This document shows positions 8,305 through 17,282 of a stretch of DNA of 64,000 nt, one piece after another. Numbering within the stretch: position 1 is the first letter of the stretch; every line of letters begins with the position of its first letter. Origin of the DNA: Acidovorax sp. 106 (GTDB lineage Bacteria; Pseudomonadota; Gammaproteobacteria; Burkholderiales; Burkholderiaceae_C); NCBI RefSeq assembly GCF_003663825.1, contig NZ_RCCC01000001.1:814501-878500 (forward strand). The letters are read 5' to 3'. The notes beneath the pieces were generated by a model. It ran no database searches and was not told the DNA's origin. It worked only from the letters and a program-made list of their open reading frames with translations. Made by a program: the position numbers and the translations under genes.

Positions 8305-9258
8305 TCAATCGGCCTTGATGTTGCGTGCGGCGATCAGGCTCTTCCAGCGCGCGAACTCTGCGGCCTGGAAGGCAGCAAACTGCTCAGGCGTGTTGCCCAC
8401 GATTTCAAAGCCCAGCTCCAGCAGCTTTGGCTTGACCTGGGGGTCATTCAGCCCCGCCACAATGGCGGCATGGAGCTTGGCCTTGATGTCTGCGGGCAGG
8501 CCACGAGGGGCGGCAATCGCTTGCCAGGAGTACACGTTGGCGTCCTTGATGCCCGCTTCTTCCAGCGTCTGCACGTTGGGCAGCAGGGGGGAGCGCTTGG
8601 CACTGGTGATGGCCAGTGCCTTGAGCTTGCCCGCCTGGATCTGAGGCATGGCGGTGTTGATGTTCATGAAGGACGCATCCACCTGCGCACCCAACAGGTC
8701 CGTCATCACGGGGCCACCACCACGGTAGGGCACGTGGATGCCGCTGGTGCTGGTCTGCAGCCAGAACAGCTCGGCCGTGAGGTGATCGCTGCTGCCGTTG
8801 CCCGAGGAGGCAAAGGTCATCTTGTTGGGATTGGCTTTCTGAAAGGCAATCACATCGGCCAGCGACTTGTGGGCCGAGGATGCGGGCACCACCAGCACGT
8901 TGGGGGCCTGCACCGCCACGGTGAGGTAGTCAAAGTCTTTGAGGGCGTCGTAGGGCACCTTGGTCAGCAGGTGGGGGGCGATCACAAAAGGGCCCAACGA
9001 AGAAACGAGCAGCGTGTGCCCGTCCGCAGGAGAGCGCGCCACAGCGCCTGCGCCGATCGTGCCCGTGGCACCGGCCTTGTTGTCCACAATGAACGTACCG
9101 CCCAGCTTGTCTTGCAGCTTGGGGATGAGGGTGCGGGCGATCAGGTCGGTGGAGCCACCGGGTGGGAACGGCACCACCAGGGTGACAGGCTTGTCGGGCC
9201 AGGCAAACGCCGACCCCATGGTGAGGGCCGCAGCCAGGGTGCAGAGCAGTTTCTTCAT
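8305..9258 (-). CDS. Bug (TctC) family tripartite tricarboxylate transport binding protein
   Basis: 317 residues with a signal peptide ([20 protein letters not shown], cleavage after AFA). The mature start [20 protein letters not shown] is the hallmark of Bug/TctC periplasmic binding proteins, and [17 protein letters not shown] follows as usual. Bug proteins bind carboxylates and hand them to a TctAB membrane pair. No tctA or tctB lies in this window, so this is an orphan binding protein, as is very common in Burkholderiales. Its place before gudD suggests it binds glucarate or galactarate. An AGGAGAC ribosome site precedes the ATG. Confidence 0.92.
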   Translation of the reverse strand: MKKLLCTLAAALTMGSAFAWPDKPVTLVVPFPPGGSTDLIARTLIPKLQDKLGGTFIVDNKAGATGTIGAGAVARSPADGHTLLVSSLGPFVIAPHLLTKVPYDALKDFDYLTVAVQAPNVLVVPASSAHKSLADVIAFQKANPNKMTFASSGNGSSDHLTAELFWLQTSTSGIHVPYRGGGPVMTDLLGAQVDASFMNINTAMPQIQAGKLKALAITSAKRSPLLPNVQTLEEAGIKDANVYSWQAIAAPRGLPADIKAKLHAAIVAGLNDPQVKPKLLELGFEIVGNTPEQFAAFQAAEFARWKSLIAARNIKAD

Positions 9259-9398
9259 GGTTGTCTCCTACGGGTTTTGGAAAGAGGTGTGGGCCACGCG
9301 CCCCTCACATAAACAGCATTGGGGCGCTGCTGTGGATGCGGCCCTGTATCCAGACCTTGGGCGCTTGCTGGCTCATGGCGCACCTTTTTCAAAGCCCG

Positions 9399-9420
9399 AA
9401 TTTGGTACCGCTACCAAATT
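9399..9420. promoter_or_regulatory. LacI-family operator 1
   Basis: Perfect 9-bp arms AATTTGGTA and TACCAAATT surround the centre CCGC. The core TGGTA-CCGC-TACCA recurs at 9433-9446 (centre GCGG) and at 10611-10624 in front of lacI. A repeated palindrome of this form next to a LacI-type gene is strong evidence for its operator. Confidence 0.75.
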
Positions 9421-9432
9421 TCAATATGCAAA

Positions 9433-9446
9433 TGGTAGCGGTACCA
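9433..9446. promoter_or_regulatory. LacI-family operator 2
   Basis: The arms TGGTA and TACCA surround GCGG, which is the reverse complement of the CCGC centre found in the other two copies. Its centre is 30 bp from that of operator 1. Confidence 0.7.
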
Positions 9447-9568
9447 AATCTAGGCGTCAACGACGGTTTGATGAGGGTTTTCCCTGAAATCAGGGCGCCA
9501 GGAATGGAGCGCTACAGTGCGGGCCGTAAGCCTGCGCGCCTGTCGCGCGAGGGGCCGACCACCAGCCC

Positions 9569-10597
9569 TCAGGTGGTATCGCGCTCTACGATGGAGAAGT
9601 CCACTTCGACCACCTTGTGGTCCACCGGACGCCCTTCGGCGCAGTCGATCAGGTAGCGTGCTGCCAGATGACCGATGTGTGCGCCATTGATGTGCACCGT
9701 GCTCAAGGCGGGCAGCAGGTCGGCCACGAAAGGCACATCGCCAAAGCCCATGATGGCCAGCTGGCCAGGCACAGACAACTGGCGGGCACGGGCTTCTGTG
9801 ACCACGCCCAGCGCCAGCAGATCAGAGCTGCAGAACACGGCATCCACCTCAGGGCATTGCTGCAGCAGGCGCCCCAGGGCATCGCGGCCGCTGCGCAGCG
9901 AACGCTGCGCCCCCACACTGATGGTGGTGACTGGCGGCAGCCCCGCCTGCACCACAGCCTCTGAAAATGCGGCGGCGCGACGCCCTGCCCGCTCATCGTC
10001 GGCCGTCACCAGCGCGAAGCGCTTGCGCCCCCGCTCCATGAAGAAGCGCGCCACGGCCCGACCAATGTCCAGGTGAGAAAAACCCACCAACATGTCGATG
10101 GGGGTGGGGGTGAGGTCCCAGGTCTCGACCACCGGAATGCCCGACGCCACCAACCGCGTGCGCCCCTTGCCCGCACCCATGATGCCGGTGAGAAAAATGC
10201 CATCGGGGCGGCGGCCGATGATGGCCTCCAGCAGCAACTCCTCCCGTGCGGCTGAGTACCCCGACTGGCCCAGCATGAGCTGGTAGCCCGCATCGAACAG
10301 GGTGCTGTTGAGGGACTCAATGGTTTCCATAAACACCGACATCACCGTGCTGGGCACCACGGCCGCAATCAGGCGGCTGCGGGCCGAGGCCAGCCCCCCT
10401 GCCATGCGGTTGGGCACATAGCCCGTGCGCTGCACGGCATCGAGCACACGCTGGCGCACCTCTTCAGACACCTGGTCTGGCGTGTTGAGCACGCGCGATG
10501 CGGTGATGGGCGCCACCCCCGCCAGCTTGGCCACGTCACGCAGGGTGATGGCCCCGCTGCTGCGGCGGGAACGCTTGGGGTTGTCTTTTTCTGTCAT
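9569..10597 (-). CDS. LacI family regulator of glucarate/galactarate genes
   Basis: 342 residues. The N-terminal helix-turn-helix and hinge helix (about 16-72) read ITLRDVAKLAGVAPITASRVLN .. YVPNRMAGGLASARS, the standard LacI pattern. The rest (about 75-340) is the periplasmic-binding-protein-like effector domain. It is divergent from garD, and a TGGTACCGCTACCA palindrome lies 14 nt upstream of its own start, implying autoregulation. Two more copies lie before the Bug-gudD operon. In enteric bacteria aldarate genes are run by an unrelated activator (CdaR), so a LacI repressor here is a different solution. The inducer is probably glucarate, galactarate or a product; that is inferred. Confidence 0.9.
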   Translation of the reverse strand: MTEKDNPKRSRRSSGAITLRDVAKLAGVAPITASRVLNTPDQVSEEVRQRVLDAVQRTGYVPNRMAGGLASARSRLIAAVVPSTVMSVFMETIESLNSTLFDAGYQLMLGQSGYSAAREELLLEAIIGRRPDGIFLTGIMGAGKGRTRLVASGIPVVETWDLTPTPIDMLVGFSHLDIGRAVARFFMERGRKRFALVTADDERAGRRAAAFSEAVVQAGLPPVTTISVGAQRSLRSGRDALGRLLQQCPEVDAVFCSSDLLALGVVTEARARQLSVPGQLAIMGFGDVPFVADLLPALSTVHINGAHIGHLAARYLIDCAEGRPVDHKVVEVDFSIVERDTT

Positions 10598-10610
10598 TGG
10601 TGGTTTAAAA

Positions 10611-10624
10611 TGGTACCGCTACCA
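10611..10624. promoter_or_regulatory. LacI-family operator 3, between lacI and garD
   Basis: TGGTA-CCGC-TACCA, with flanking A/T bases, in the 84-nt divergent gap between lacI (starts 10597) and garD (starts 10682). From here the repressor could control both genes. The sequence matches operator 1 in its 14-bp core. Confidence 0.72.
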
Positions 10625-10681
10625 AACCCGTGATGCAAGACCACAGGCTGCACGCGAAGCGACCGATCATAGGAGACATGG

Positions 10682-12262
10682 ATGTCCGAAACCCCACCCT
10701 CAGAGACACTGAAGCCCATGACCATCCGGATGCACGAGAGCGACAACGTTGCCATCGTGGCCAACGATGGCGGCCTGCCTGCCGGCATCACGCTGCCTGA
10801 AGGCCTGACCTTGCGTGACAAGGTGCCCCAAGGGCACAAGGTAGCGTTGGTGGACCTGCCCGCTGGCGGGGCCGTGCTGCGCTACGGTGTCCCCATCGGC
10901 TACGCCATCGACGCCATCGCAGCAGGCAGTTGGGTGCATGAGCGTCTGCTGAACATGCCCGAGGCGCGCGAACTGGACGACCTGCCTATGGCGACCACCC
11001 GGGGCGTCATGCAGCCCGCGCTAGAGGGCTTCACCTTCGAGGGCTACCGCAACGCCGATGGCTCGGTGGGCACGCGCAACATTCTGGCCATCACCCAGAC
11101 CGTGCAGTGCGTGGCGGGCGTGACGGACTTTGCCGTGCAACGCATCAAATCAGAGCTGCTGCCCAAGTACCCGAACGTGGACGACGTGGTAGCACTGGCG
11201 CATGGCTACGGCTGCGGTGTGGCCATTGACGCGCCCGACGCGATCATCCCGATCCGCACCCTGCGCAACATCAGCTCCAACCCCAACTTTGGCGGCGAGG
11301 TGATGGTGGTGAGCCTGGGCTGCGAAAAGCTGCAGCCCGAGCGCCTGCTGCCTCCGGGCTCTATCCCCCTGGTGGACGAGCGCAGCAACACCCCTGCCGC
11401 ACTGGACGTGGTGTGCCTGCAAGACGAAGCCCATGTCGGCTTCATGTCGATGGTGGAATCCATCCTGCGCCAGGCCGAAACCCACCTCAAGCGCCTGAAC
11501 GCCCGCCGCCGCGAAACCGTGCCCGCCAGCGAACTGGTGGTGGGCGTGCAGTGCGGCGGCAGCGATGCGTTCTCCGGCGTTACCGCCAACCCGGCCGTGG
11601 GCTTTTGCACCGACCTGCTGGTGCGCGCAGGCGCCAGCGTGATGTTCTCTGAGACCACCGAGGTGCGCGACGGCATTGCCCAGCTCACCGCCCGCGCTAC
11701 CACCCCCGAGGTGGCCCAGGCCATGGTGCGTGAAATGGCTTGGTACGACGCCTACCTGCAGCGCGGCAGCGTGGACCGCAGTGCCAACACCACCCCCGGT
11801 AACAAAAAAGGGGGCCTGTCCAACATCGTGGAAAAGGCCATGGGCTCCATCGTCAAGTCTGGCTCGGCCCCCATCGCCAACGTACTCTCTCCCGGCGAAA
11901 AGCTGCAAGCCAAGGGCCTGACCTATGCGGCCACACCGGCCAGTGACTTCATTTGCGGCACGCTGCAACTGGCCGCTGGCATGAATCTGCACGTTTTCAC
12001 CACCGGGCGCGGAACGCCCTACGGCCTGGCCGAGTGCCCCGTCATCAAAGTGGCCACCCGCAGTGACCTGGCCCGGCGCTGGCACGACCTGATGGACGTG
12101 AACGCAGGCACCATTGCCGAAGGCTCTGCCACCATCGAGCAGGTGGGCTGGGAGCTGTTCCACCTGATGCTGGACGTGGCCAGTGGCCGCAAGAAGACCT
12201 GGGCAGAGCAGTGGAAGCTGCACAACGCGCTGGTCTTGTTCAACCCGGCGCCAGTGACCTGA
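10682..12262 (+). CDS. garD: Galactarate dehydratase
   Basis: 526 residues, close to the enteric GarD (about 523). It converts galactarate to 5-keto-4-deoxy-D-glucarate, the same product GudD makes. The N-terminal small SAF-like domain (about 15-100) contains [20 protein letters not shown]. The larger UxaA-type domain begins near [15 protein letters not shown] and holds [20 protein letters not shown] chose the ATG at 10682 because AGGAG lies six bases upstream; an ATG four bases earlier is out of frame. It is divergent from the LacI gene with an operator between. No kdgD or garL is nearby, so the later steps must come from elsewhere. Confidence 0.93.
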   Translation: MSETPPSETLKPMTIRMHESDNVAIVANDGGLPAGITLPEGLTLRDKVPQGHKVALVDLPAGGAVLRYGVPIGYAIDAIAAGSWVHERLLNMPEARELDDLPMATTRGVMQPALEGFTFEGYRNADGSVGTRNILAITQTVQCVAGVTDFAVQRIKSELLPKYPNVDDVVALAHGYGCGVAIDAPDAIIPIRTLRNISSNPNFGGEVMVVSLGCEKLQPERLLPPGSIPLVDERSNTPAALDVVCLQDEAHVGFMSMVESILRQAETHLKRLNARRRETVPASELVVGVQCGGSDAFSGVTANPAVGFCTDLLVRAGASVMFSETTEVRDGIAQLTARATTPEVAQAMVREMAWYDAYLQRGSVDRSANTTPGNKKGGLSNIVEKAMGSIVKSGSAPIANVLSPGEKLQAKGLTYAATPASDFICGTLQLAAGMNLHVFTTGRGTPYGLAECPVIKVATRSDLARRWHDLMDVNAGTIAEGSATIEQVGWELFHLMLDVASGRKKTWAEQWKLHNALVLFNPAPVT

Positions 12263-12296
12263 CGCGGCGCCCCACCTCGGGGCACCGGCCGTCGAC

Positions 12297-13244
12297 TCAC
12301 TGTGCGGCGGCCAGCGGCCCAAACCGCCATTGCACGCTCAGCCGCAGCGCCTCACCCGCCGCCAGCACCCGCAGGCCTGGCTGGCCGGGCAGATGAAAAG
12401 CATCAATGGGCTGGGTGATGGGCTCAAAGCAAAACGCCGAGCCTTGGGGTGGCCGGTAAATCAGGCAGTAGTGCTGCCCTGCCTCACCGTCTTGCGCAAA
12501 GTCCGGCATGTGCGCCTGCAGCCGCACGCCCCACTCGGGCCAATCGATTTGCGCCGTGCCGCCCCAGCCGGTGTAGGCGTTGTCGATCAAATCGCCATGG
12601 GCCGAGATGCCGGCACTCAAGTCCCACCCAGGCGGGAAATCTGCCGTCTGGCGCACGGGGATGGGGTCGTCCCCACACAGCCACACCGAGGCCACCGGGG
12701 CGCTGATGCGTGTGCGCGGGGTGCGCAAAAACCAGGGGTGCAAACCCAGGCCATAGGGCATGGGCTCTGCACCCCGGTGGCGCACCAGCACCTGCTGGTC
12801 CAGCCCGCCGGGCACCAAGCGGAAGGTCTGCACGGCCTCGTAGTCATAAGGGTTGCCCTGGAAGCGCTCAGAGCGCAGCGACATCTCCAGCGTGTCGTCC
12901 CCCACCTGGCGCCCATCCCAGGGCTGCAGCCAGCCATCGCCATGGATGGGATACGGCTCGCCCGCCCGGTTGGGCTGCATCGGCTGGAACTGCCCCCCCT
13001 GCGCAAAGCCGCCGCCGCTGATGCGGTTGGACCAGGGCACCATCGCAAACGAGGCCATCTGGTACAGGTCCGCCGCAGCGCCATCCCAGGGGCGCCACAG
13101 GTTCAACCGCCCCTCGGGGCTGGCCGCATGGTCCATTTGCCAGGCAGCGACGCTGCCGCCCAAGGTAGGTACCAGGCCCAGGTGCTGGTCGGCATGGTGC
13201 AGCCAGACGACGGGGTGGGAGGCTGGGTTGGATGCAGAGATCAT
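12297..13244 (-). CDS. Aldose 1-epimerase family protein
   Basis: 315 residues of the GalM-like beta-sandwich fold. Two conserved histidine segments are visible: PYPIHGDGWLQPW and YGLGLHPWFLR. A likely catalytic Glu lies near the C-terminus (FCFEPITQPIDAF). It would interconvert alpha and beta anomers so that the aldose dehydrogenase encoded nearby gets its preferred anomer. I chose the ATG at 13244 (MISASNPASHPVV) over an in-frame TTG six codons upstream. It follows the lactonase gene on the same strand with a 68-nt gap, so they are likely co-transcribed. Confidence 0.85.
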   Translation of the reverse strand: MISASNPASHPVVWLHHADQHLGLVPTLGGSVAAWQMDHAASPEGRLNLWRPWDGAAADLYQMASFAMVPWSNRISGGGFAQGGQFQPMQPNRAGEPYPIHGDGWLQPWDGRQVGDDTLEMSLRSERFQGNPYDYEAVQTFRLVPGGLDQQVLVRHRGAEPMPYGLGLHPWFLRTPRTRISAPVASVWLCGDDPIPVRQTADFPPGWDLSAGISAHGDLIDNAYTGWGGTAQIDWPEWGVRLQAHMPDFAQDGEAGQHYCLIYRPPQGSAFCFEPITQPIDAFHLPGQPGLRVLAAGEALRLSVQWRFGPLAAAQ

Positions 13245-13312
13245 GAAGGTTCTGTCTTTCAATCAAGGATGTGCGCGGAGCGGGCGCAGCGCAAACGGCG
13301 CATGGACTGCGC

Positions 13313-14260
13313 CTATCCACCAAACAAATGCGCAGGCATGCCGGGGCTGCCTACATCCACGGCAAACAGGCCACCAGCCAAAGGCTGCGCGGCCAACTGC
13401 TCTGGCGACAGGCCCGTGCGGGCGGTGGAGATGAACAGCGTCTGCAGGTCTGCGCCGCCAAAGGCGCAGTTGGTGACGTGGCTGGTGGGCAGGTGCACAC
13501 GCCCCAGCTCTTGCGCTGTCTCGGGGTGGTGGCAGCTGACGCAGGCGCCGCCCCAGTGCGCAATCCACACGCGGCCCTGGGCATCGGTGGTCATGCCATC
13601 GGGTACGCCATCGCCCTCGGCAAGGCGCAGCCACAGTTGCTTGTTCGACACGCTGCCGCGCACGGGATCGAAGTCGTAGCGGTACACGCAGCCCTGCACC
13701 GTGTCGTTGAAGTACAGGTGCCCACCCTGCGCCGCCCCGGCCCAGGTGGGGCCGTTGGTGACGACAAAGCCTTCGTCGTGCCGCGAGCACTGTCCGTCGG
13801 GGTCGTAGCGATACAGCGCGCCCGTGGGTTGTTGGCAGTCAAAGTCCATGGTGCCGCCCCAGAACCGGCCCTGGGCGTCGCACTTGCCATCGTTGAAGCG
13901 GTTGCCAGATGGCTCGGCAGGCTGGTGCAGATAGCGCGGTGCGGCGCCCGTGGCCGGGTCAAACCAGGCGAAGCCCCGGCGCAGGGTGACCAGCAAACCC
14001 GGGGCATCGCGGCGCTCTGCCACGGCCGAGATCTCTTCGTCAAACGTCCATTGGGCCCGTTCGCCATCGCCCAGGCGCCAGCGGTGCAACTGCCGCCCCA
14101 GGATGTCGACCCAGTACAGGGCCTGCTCGCGCACCGACCACAGCACGCCCTCACCCAAGGCCGCCCCTGCGGCGTGCACGCAGCGCACAGCGCCCACAGG
14201 GGGCATGGCCCACGCCGCGCCCACCCCATCCGCCGCACCCGGCATTTTCAAAAGGCCCAC
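13313..14260 (-). CDS. SMP-30 family sugar lactonase (L-arabinolactonase-like)
   Basis: 315 residues, cytoplasmic (no signal peptide), six-bladed propeller. Signature segments are AALGEGVLWSVREQALYWVD (metal-binding Glu), NRFNDGKCDAQGRFWGGTMD (Asn/Asp), FVVTNGPTWA and GVPDGMTTDAQGRVW. It would hydrolyse the lactone made by the aldose dehydrogenase, giving L-arabinonate or D-galactonate. The start is a GTG at 14260, because GGAGACA lies seven bases upstream; the next ATG, 15 nt inside, has no ribosome site. It is divergent from the SDR dehydrogenase, so lactone formation and hydrolysis share one control region. Confidence 0.87.
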   Translation of the reverse strand: MGLLKMPGAADGVGAAWAMPPVGAVRCVHAAGAALGEGVLWSVREQALYWVDILGRQLHRWRLGDGERAQWTFDEEISAVAERRDAPGLLVTLRRGFAWFDPATGAAPRYLHQPAEPSGNRFNDGKCDAQGRFWGGTMDFDCQQPTGALYRYDPDGQCSRHDEGFVVTNGPTWAGAAQGGHLYFNDTVQGCVYRYDFDPVRGSVSNKQLWLRLAEGDGVPDGMTTDAQGRVWIAHWGGACVSCHHPETAQELGRVHLPTSHVTNCAFGGADLQTLFISTARTGLSPEQLAAQPLAGGLFAVDVGSPGMPAHLFGG

Positions 14261-14393
14261 GTTTGTCTCCGTTGTGTTTTTTGAACCGTTTTAGGGGCCG
14301 CTCAGGGCGATGCCTCTTGACGGCGGGCATCTTATCAACGTCAATTGATACTTGAATACTTATTTTTATTCATTGATTGATATTTAAATTGAT
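14261..14393. promoter_or_regulatory. Divergent control region lactonase / aldose dehydrogenase, with GbpR-like motif
   Basis: The stretch from about 14335 is strikingly AT-rich and has repeated TTGATA units. ATTGATATTTAAAT (14376-14389) matches 12 of 14 bases of ATTGATATCCAAAT (17229-17242) in front of the semialdehyde dehydrogenase gene. A shared motif in the two control regions of one pathway suggests a common regulator, most simply the GbpR-like protein encoded at 16213-17175. Confidence 0.5.
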
Positions 14394-15200
14394 ATGTTAA
14401 ATTTTTCAAGCGCTTCTGCCTCTGCCCCATCCACCCCTGCCATGGCACGCTTTCCCAGCCTGAACGGCCGCAGCGTCTTCGTCACCGGCGGCGGCAGTGG
14501 CATTGGGGCGGCCATCGTGACGGCCTTTGCAGAGCAAGGGGCCAAAGTGGCCTTCATCGACGTGGCCCAGGAGGCCAGTGAACGGCTGGTGCAGCAATTG
14601 ACCGACGCAGGCCTGCCCCGGCCGTGGTGGCGTGCCTGCGATGTCAAGGACATTGCAGCCCTGCAGGCCGCCATCCACGATGCAGCGGCGGCCCTGGGCG
14701 ATTTCTCGGCCCTGGTGAACAACGTGGCCAGCGACGACCGGCACAGCCTGGAGTCGGTGACCCCCGACTACTACGACGAGCGCATCGCCATCAACGAGCG
14801 CCCCGCGTTCTTCGCCATCCAGGCGGCGGTGCCCGGTATGCGGCGGCTGGGGGCAGGTTCGATCATCAACCTGGGCTCGACCGGCTGGCAAGGCAAGGGC
14901 ACAGGCTACCCGTGCTACGCCATTGCCAAGTCGTCGGTGAACGGGCTGACCCGGGGGCTGGCCAAGACGCTGGGGCAAGACCGCATTCGCATCAACACGG
15001 TGTCGCCGGGCTGGGTGATGACAGAGCGCCAGATCAAGCTGTGGCTGGATGCGGAGGGCGAGAAGGAGCTGGCGCGCAACCAGTGTCTGCCCGACAAGCT
15101 GCAGCCGCATGACATCGCCCGCATGGTGTTGTTTCTGGCATCGGACGATGCGGCCATGTGCACGGCGCAGGAGTTCAAGGTGGATGCTGGGTGGGTTTGA
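14394..15200 (+). CDS. SDR family aldose 1-dehydrogenase (XylB-like)
   Basis: 268 residues from the first ATG; the alternative start MARFPSLNGRS at 14442 fits the family better, because the putative operator ends five bases before 14394 and neither ATG has a clear ribosome site. Rossmann fold with the cofactor motif VTGGGSGIGAA. The catalytic Ser lies in NLGSTGW and the YxxxK pair in CYAIAKSS. The segments VNNVASDDRH and MVLFLASDDAAMCTAQEFKVDAGWV match Caulobacter-type D-xylose dehydrogenase, as I remember it. It oxidises an aldose to its lactone; with these neighbours L-arabinose and D-galactose (perhaps D-fucose, D-xylose) are the likely substrates. Confidence 0.85.
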   Translation: MLNFSSASASAPSTPAMARFPSLNGRSVFVTGGGSGIGAAIVTAFAEQGAKVAFIDVAQEASERLVQQLTDAGLPRPWWRACDVKDIAALQAAIHDAAAALGDFSALVNNVASDDRHSLESVTPDYYDERIAINERPAFFAIQAAVPGMRRLGAGSIINLGSTGWQGKGTGYPCYAIAKSSVNGLTRGLAKTLGQDRIRINTVSPGWVMTERQIKLWLDAEGEKELARNQCLPDKLQPHDIARMVLFLASDDAAMCTAQEFKVDAGWV

Positions 15201-16212
15201 TTTTTAGTCAAACGAGGCTCTAGCGCTCATTTATAAAGCGCCGACAGCTATTGATTTGATAGTAATTAGTCGCTACCTCATGCCGTTCGGGCAGAGCCTA
15301 CCGAAGCCTGGATCTGTGCGCTGATTGGGCGGCATGCCTGGGCTGAGGGCGGGAGCCGGGGAATGCGCCCGGCGGCGCAGTAACTTTCTTTCGCTTCGCC
15401 GAAAGAAAGTCACCAAAGAAAGGGCGACCCCAAGTCTGCGACCCCTGCGCTGCGCTTCGGGGCAAACCTGCGGCGGGACGGTTGCGGGGTGCGCTGCGGA
15501 ACTCACTGCGCGCCGGGGGCGCTCCGTTCGGACAGCCGCAGCGAGTCAGATAACTAAGCATGGGCGCTTCGACGCCCATGCCACCCCGCAACCGCCCCGC
15601 CGCAGGCGCAGCCACAGGGGGTGGTCAGCCGAACATCCAAACAGCCCAACAGCCACACGGGTCGTCGCTACGCTCGACCTGATTGGCGCTGCGCCCAGCG
15701 CGGAGCGCATGCGCCCGCAAAGTGGGGCCGAGCGCAGCGATGGCCCGAATGGATGTCGGTTGTTCGGCTCCCAAGCCCCTCTGTATGCGCCGAGGAGCGC
15801 AGCGGCCGGCGGATCAGGGATCGCGACTGTTTGGGCGCAGCGAGTTTGAGCGAGACCCCGCTGGACGCGAGCACCGCAGGCTGCCCGAAGCGCAGCGCAG
15901 GGACGCAGACAGTGGGGTCGCCTTCTTTTGCCTTCTTTTGGGGCTGGAATGTTTCAACACGAGAGCCCCGTGCGCGTAGCGCACCTTGGCGACGCAAGAC
16001 AACCCGCGCAGCGGGTTGCACCAAAAGAAGGTGCGCCGCCGGGCGCACATCCCGGCACCCGCCCTCAAATCAGGCACGCCGCAAGATCAACGAGCAAGCC
16101 CCGGCTTCGACAAGCTCAGCCCGAACGGTATGAGGTAGCGCTAATTACTATCAAATCAATAGCTGCTAGCGCTTATCCCACAAGCACTATCAGCACATTC
16201 CACCAAAAACAA
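15201..16212. repeat. Gene-free ~1-kb region filled by an imperfect inverted-repeat element
   Basis: About 15219-16176 reads as a large inverted repeat. Outer arms (15248-15292 and 16119-16164) share the CTATTGATTTGATAGTAATTA core followed by CGCTACCTCA and CCGTTCGGGC. Inner arms (15341-15379 and 16031-16070) share GAGGGCGGG .. GCGCCCGGCGGCGCA. Several perfect hairpins lie inside: 11-bp arms at 15383-15393/15400-15410; 25-bp arms with one mismatch at 15467-15491/15582-15606, enclosing a 9-bp hairpin at 15558-15581; and an 8-bp stem at 16000-16018. Short open frames exist on both strands but have arginine-rich, low-information products and no ribosome sites. I see no gene here. It may be a non-autonomous mobile element. 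Confidence 0.75.
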
Positions 16213-17175
16213 TTAATCCCCCAACTCCAACCGCCGCCCATACTGCACCAGACTCGTCTGCTTGATCGCCTTCATCATCACCTTGGCCGCTGGCGACAAC
16301 AACCGATCGGCCCGGGTGATGATGCCGAACGCATCCATATGGCACGGCATCTCCAAAGGCAACACCGTCACGATGCCATGCGACGCGTAGTACTGCGCCA
16401 CATCCAGCGCCAACACCGCCACCATGTCACTTTGCTGCAGCATGCGCGTGATGAACAACAAGGCCGAGGACTCCACCGTGTTGGTCGGCGGGGCCAGGCC
16501 GTCTTGCTGGAACATCAGGTCAAACCGGTGGCGCAGCACACTGCCCGCAGGCGGCACGATCCAGCCGGCCGAGACCACATCGCGCAGCGTCAACCCACTC
16601 ATGCCCGACAACGGATGCCCCGGCCGGGCCACCGCGCAGACCATCTCCTCGGTCAACGGCTCGTAGCGCAAATTGCCCTTGTCGTGCTCGGCAAACAACC
16701 GCCCCAGCACGATGTCCAGCTTGCCCTGGTCCAGCCGCTCCAGCAGCACCGGGCTGGTTTCGATGTCCAGCATGATGCGAAGGCTAGGGTGCTCCTGCTT
16801 GACCAAAGCAATCGCGGCGGGCAACAGACTCAATGCGGGGGACGTGATGGCCCCCACCCCCACCTGCCCAAAGTGCCCCGACTTGAGCGCCACCAGCTCA
16901 TCGTGCGCCTGGTTCAGGTTGGCCAGCGCCATGCGCGCGTACCGGATCATCGTCTCGCCATACCAAGTGGGGCGCATGCCGCGCGGCAAGCGCTCGAACA
17001 GCGACACCTCCAGCACATCTTCCAGGTCCTTGAGCAGCTTGGATGCGGCGGGCTGGGTCATGTTCAACACCTGGGCCGCCCGGTGGATGTTGCCCTCCTC
17101 GGCCAACGCCACCAGCAGCAGCAACTGCCGTGTTTTCAAGCGGGCGCGAATGAACCAGTGGTTGTAGTTGCTCAT
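16213..17175 (-). CDS. GbpR-like LysR family regulator
   Basis: 320 residues. The helix-turn-helix (about 12-72) reads TRQLLLLVALAEEGNIHRAA .. MTQPAASKLLKDLEDVLEVSLFER. The RLPRGMRPTWYGETMIRYAR continuation is typical of the GbpR subgroup, which in Agrobacterium controls the sugar-binding protein ChvE. An effector domain follows (about 95-305). It is divergent from the semialdehyde dehydrogenase gene and lies in the same cluster as chvE-gguAB. It is therefore the best candidate activator of the whole arabinose/galactose regulon. The TTGAT-N6-ATCAA site at 17230-17245 lies in its divergent promoter. Effector identity is inferred. Confidence 0.87.
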   Translation of the reverse strand: MSNYNHWFIRARLKTRQLLLLVALAEEGNIHRAAQVLNMTQPAASKLLKDLEDVLEVSLFERLPRGMRPTWYGETMIRYARMALANLNQAHDELVALKSGHFGQVGVGAITSPALSLLPAAIALVKQEHPSLRIMLDIETSPVLLERLDQGKLDIVLGRLFAEHDKGNLRYEPLTEEMVCAVARPGHPLSGMSGLTLRDVVSAGWIVPPAGSVLRHRFDLMFQQDGLAPPTNTVESSALLFITRMLQQSDMVAVLALDVAQYYASHGIVTVLPLEMPCHMDAFGIITRADRLLSPAAKVMMKAIKQTSLVQYGRRLELGD

Positions 17176-17229
17176 CGGGTTTTCCAGAATGCAGAGACTG
17201 ATATCTATTTTGCATAAAAAACGATTGGA

Positions 17230-17245
17230 TTGATATCCAAATCAA
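17230..17245. promoter_or_regulatory. Probable GbpR-type operator (TTGAT-N6-ATCAA)
   Basis: A 5-bp inverted repeat with a 6-bp centre, AT-rich, 38 nt upstream of the semialdehyde dehydrogenase start and 55 nt upstream of the divergent lysR start. The extended motif ATTGATATCCAAAT recurs with two changes at 14376-14389 before the aldose dehydrogenase gene. Confidence 0.5.
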
Positions 17246-17282
17246 ACCTAGACTTTGCCGCTCATCCATAGCAAAGGTCTCC

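Larger units (their letters stand above)
9259..9568. promoter_or_regulatory. Promoter region of the Bug-gudD-lactonase operon
   Basis: This 310-nt gene-free stretch separates the Bug gene (starts 9258) from the lacI stop. It carries two LacI-type palindromes (9399-9420 and 9433-9446), about 141-188 nt upstream of the Bug start. Their centres are 30 bp apart, about three helical turns, so two dimers would sit on one DNA face. A promoter between or beside the sites is expected, but I cannot fix the hexamers. Confidence 0.6.

Noticed and set aside
15325..16133. Overlapping arginine-rich frames within the inverted-repeat element
   Set aside because: Frames exist on both strands with low-complexity products, no ribosome sites and hairpins inside them. 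I treat the region as non-coding.
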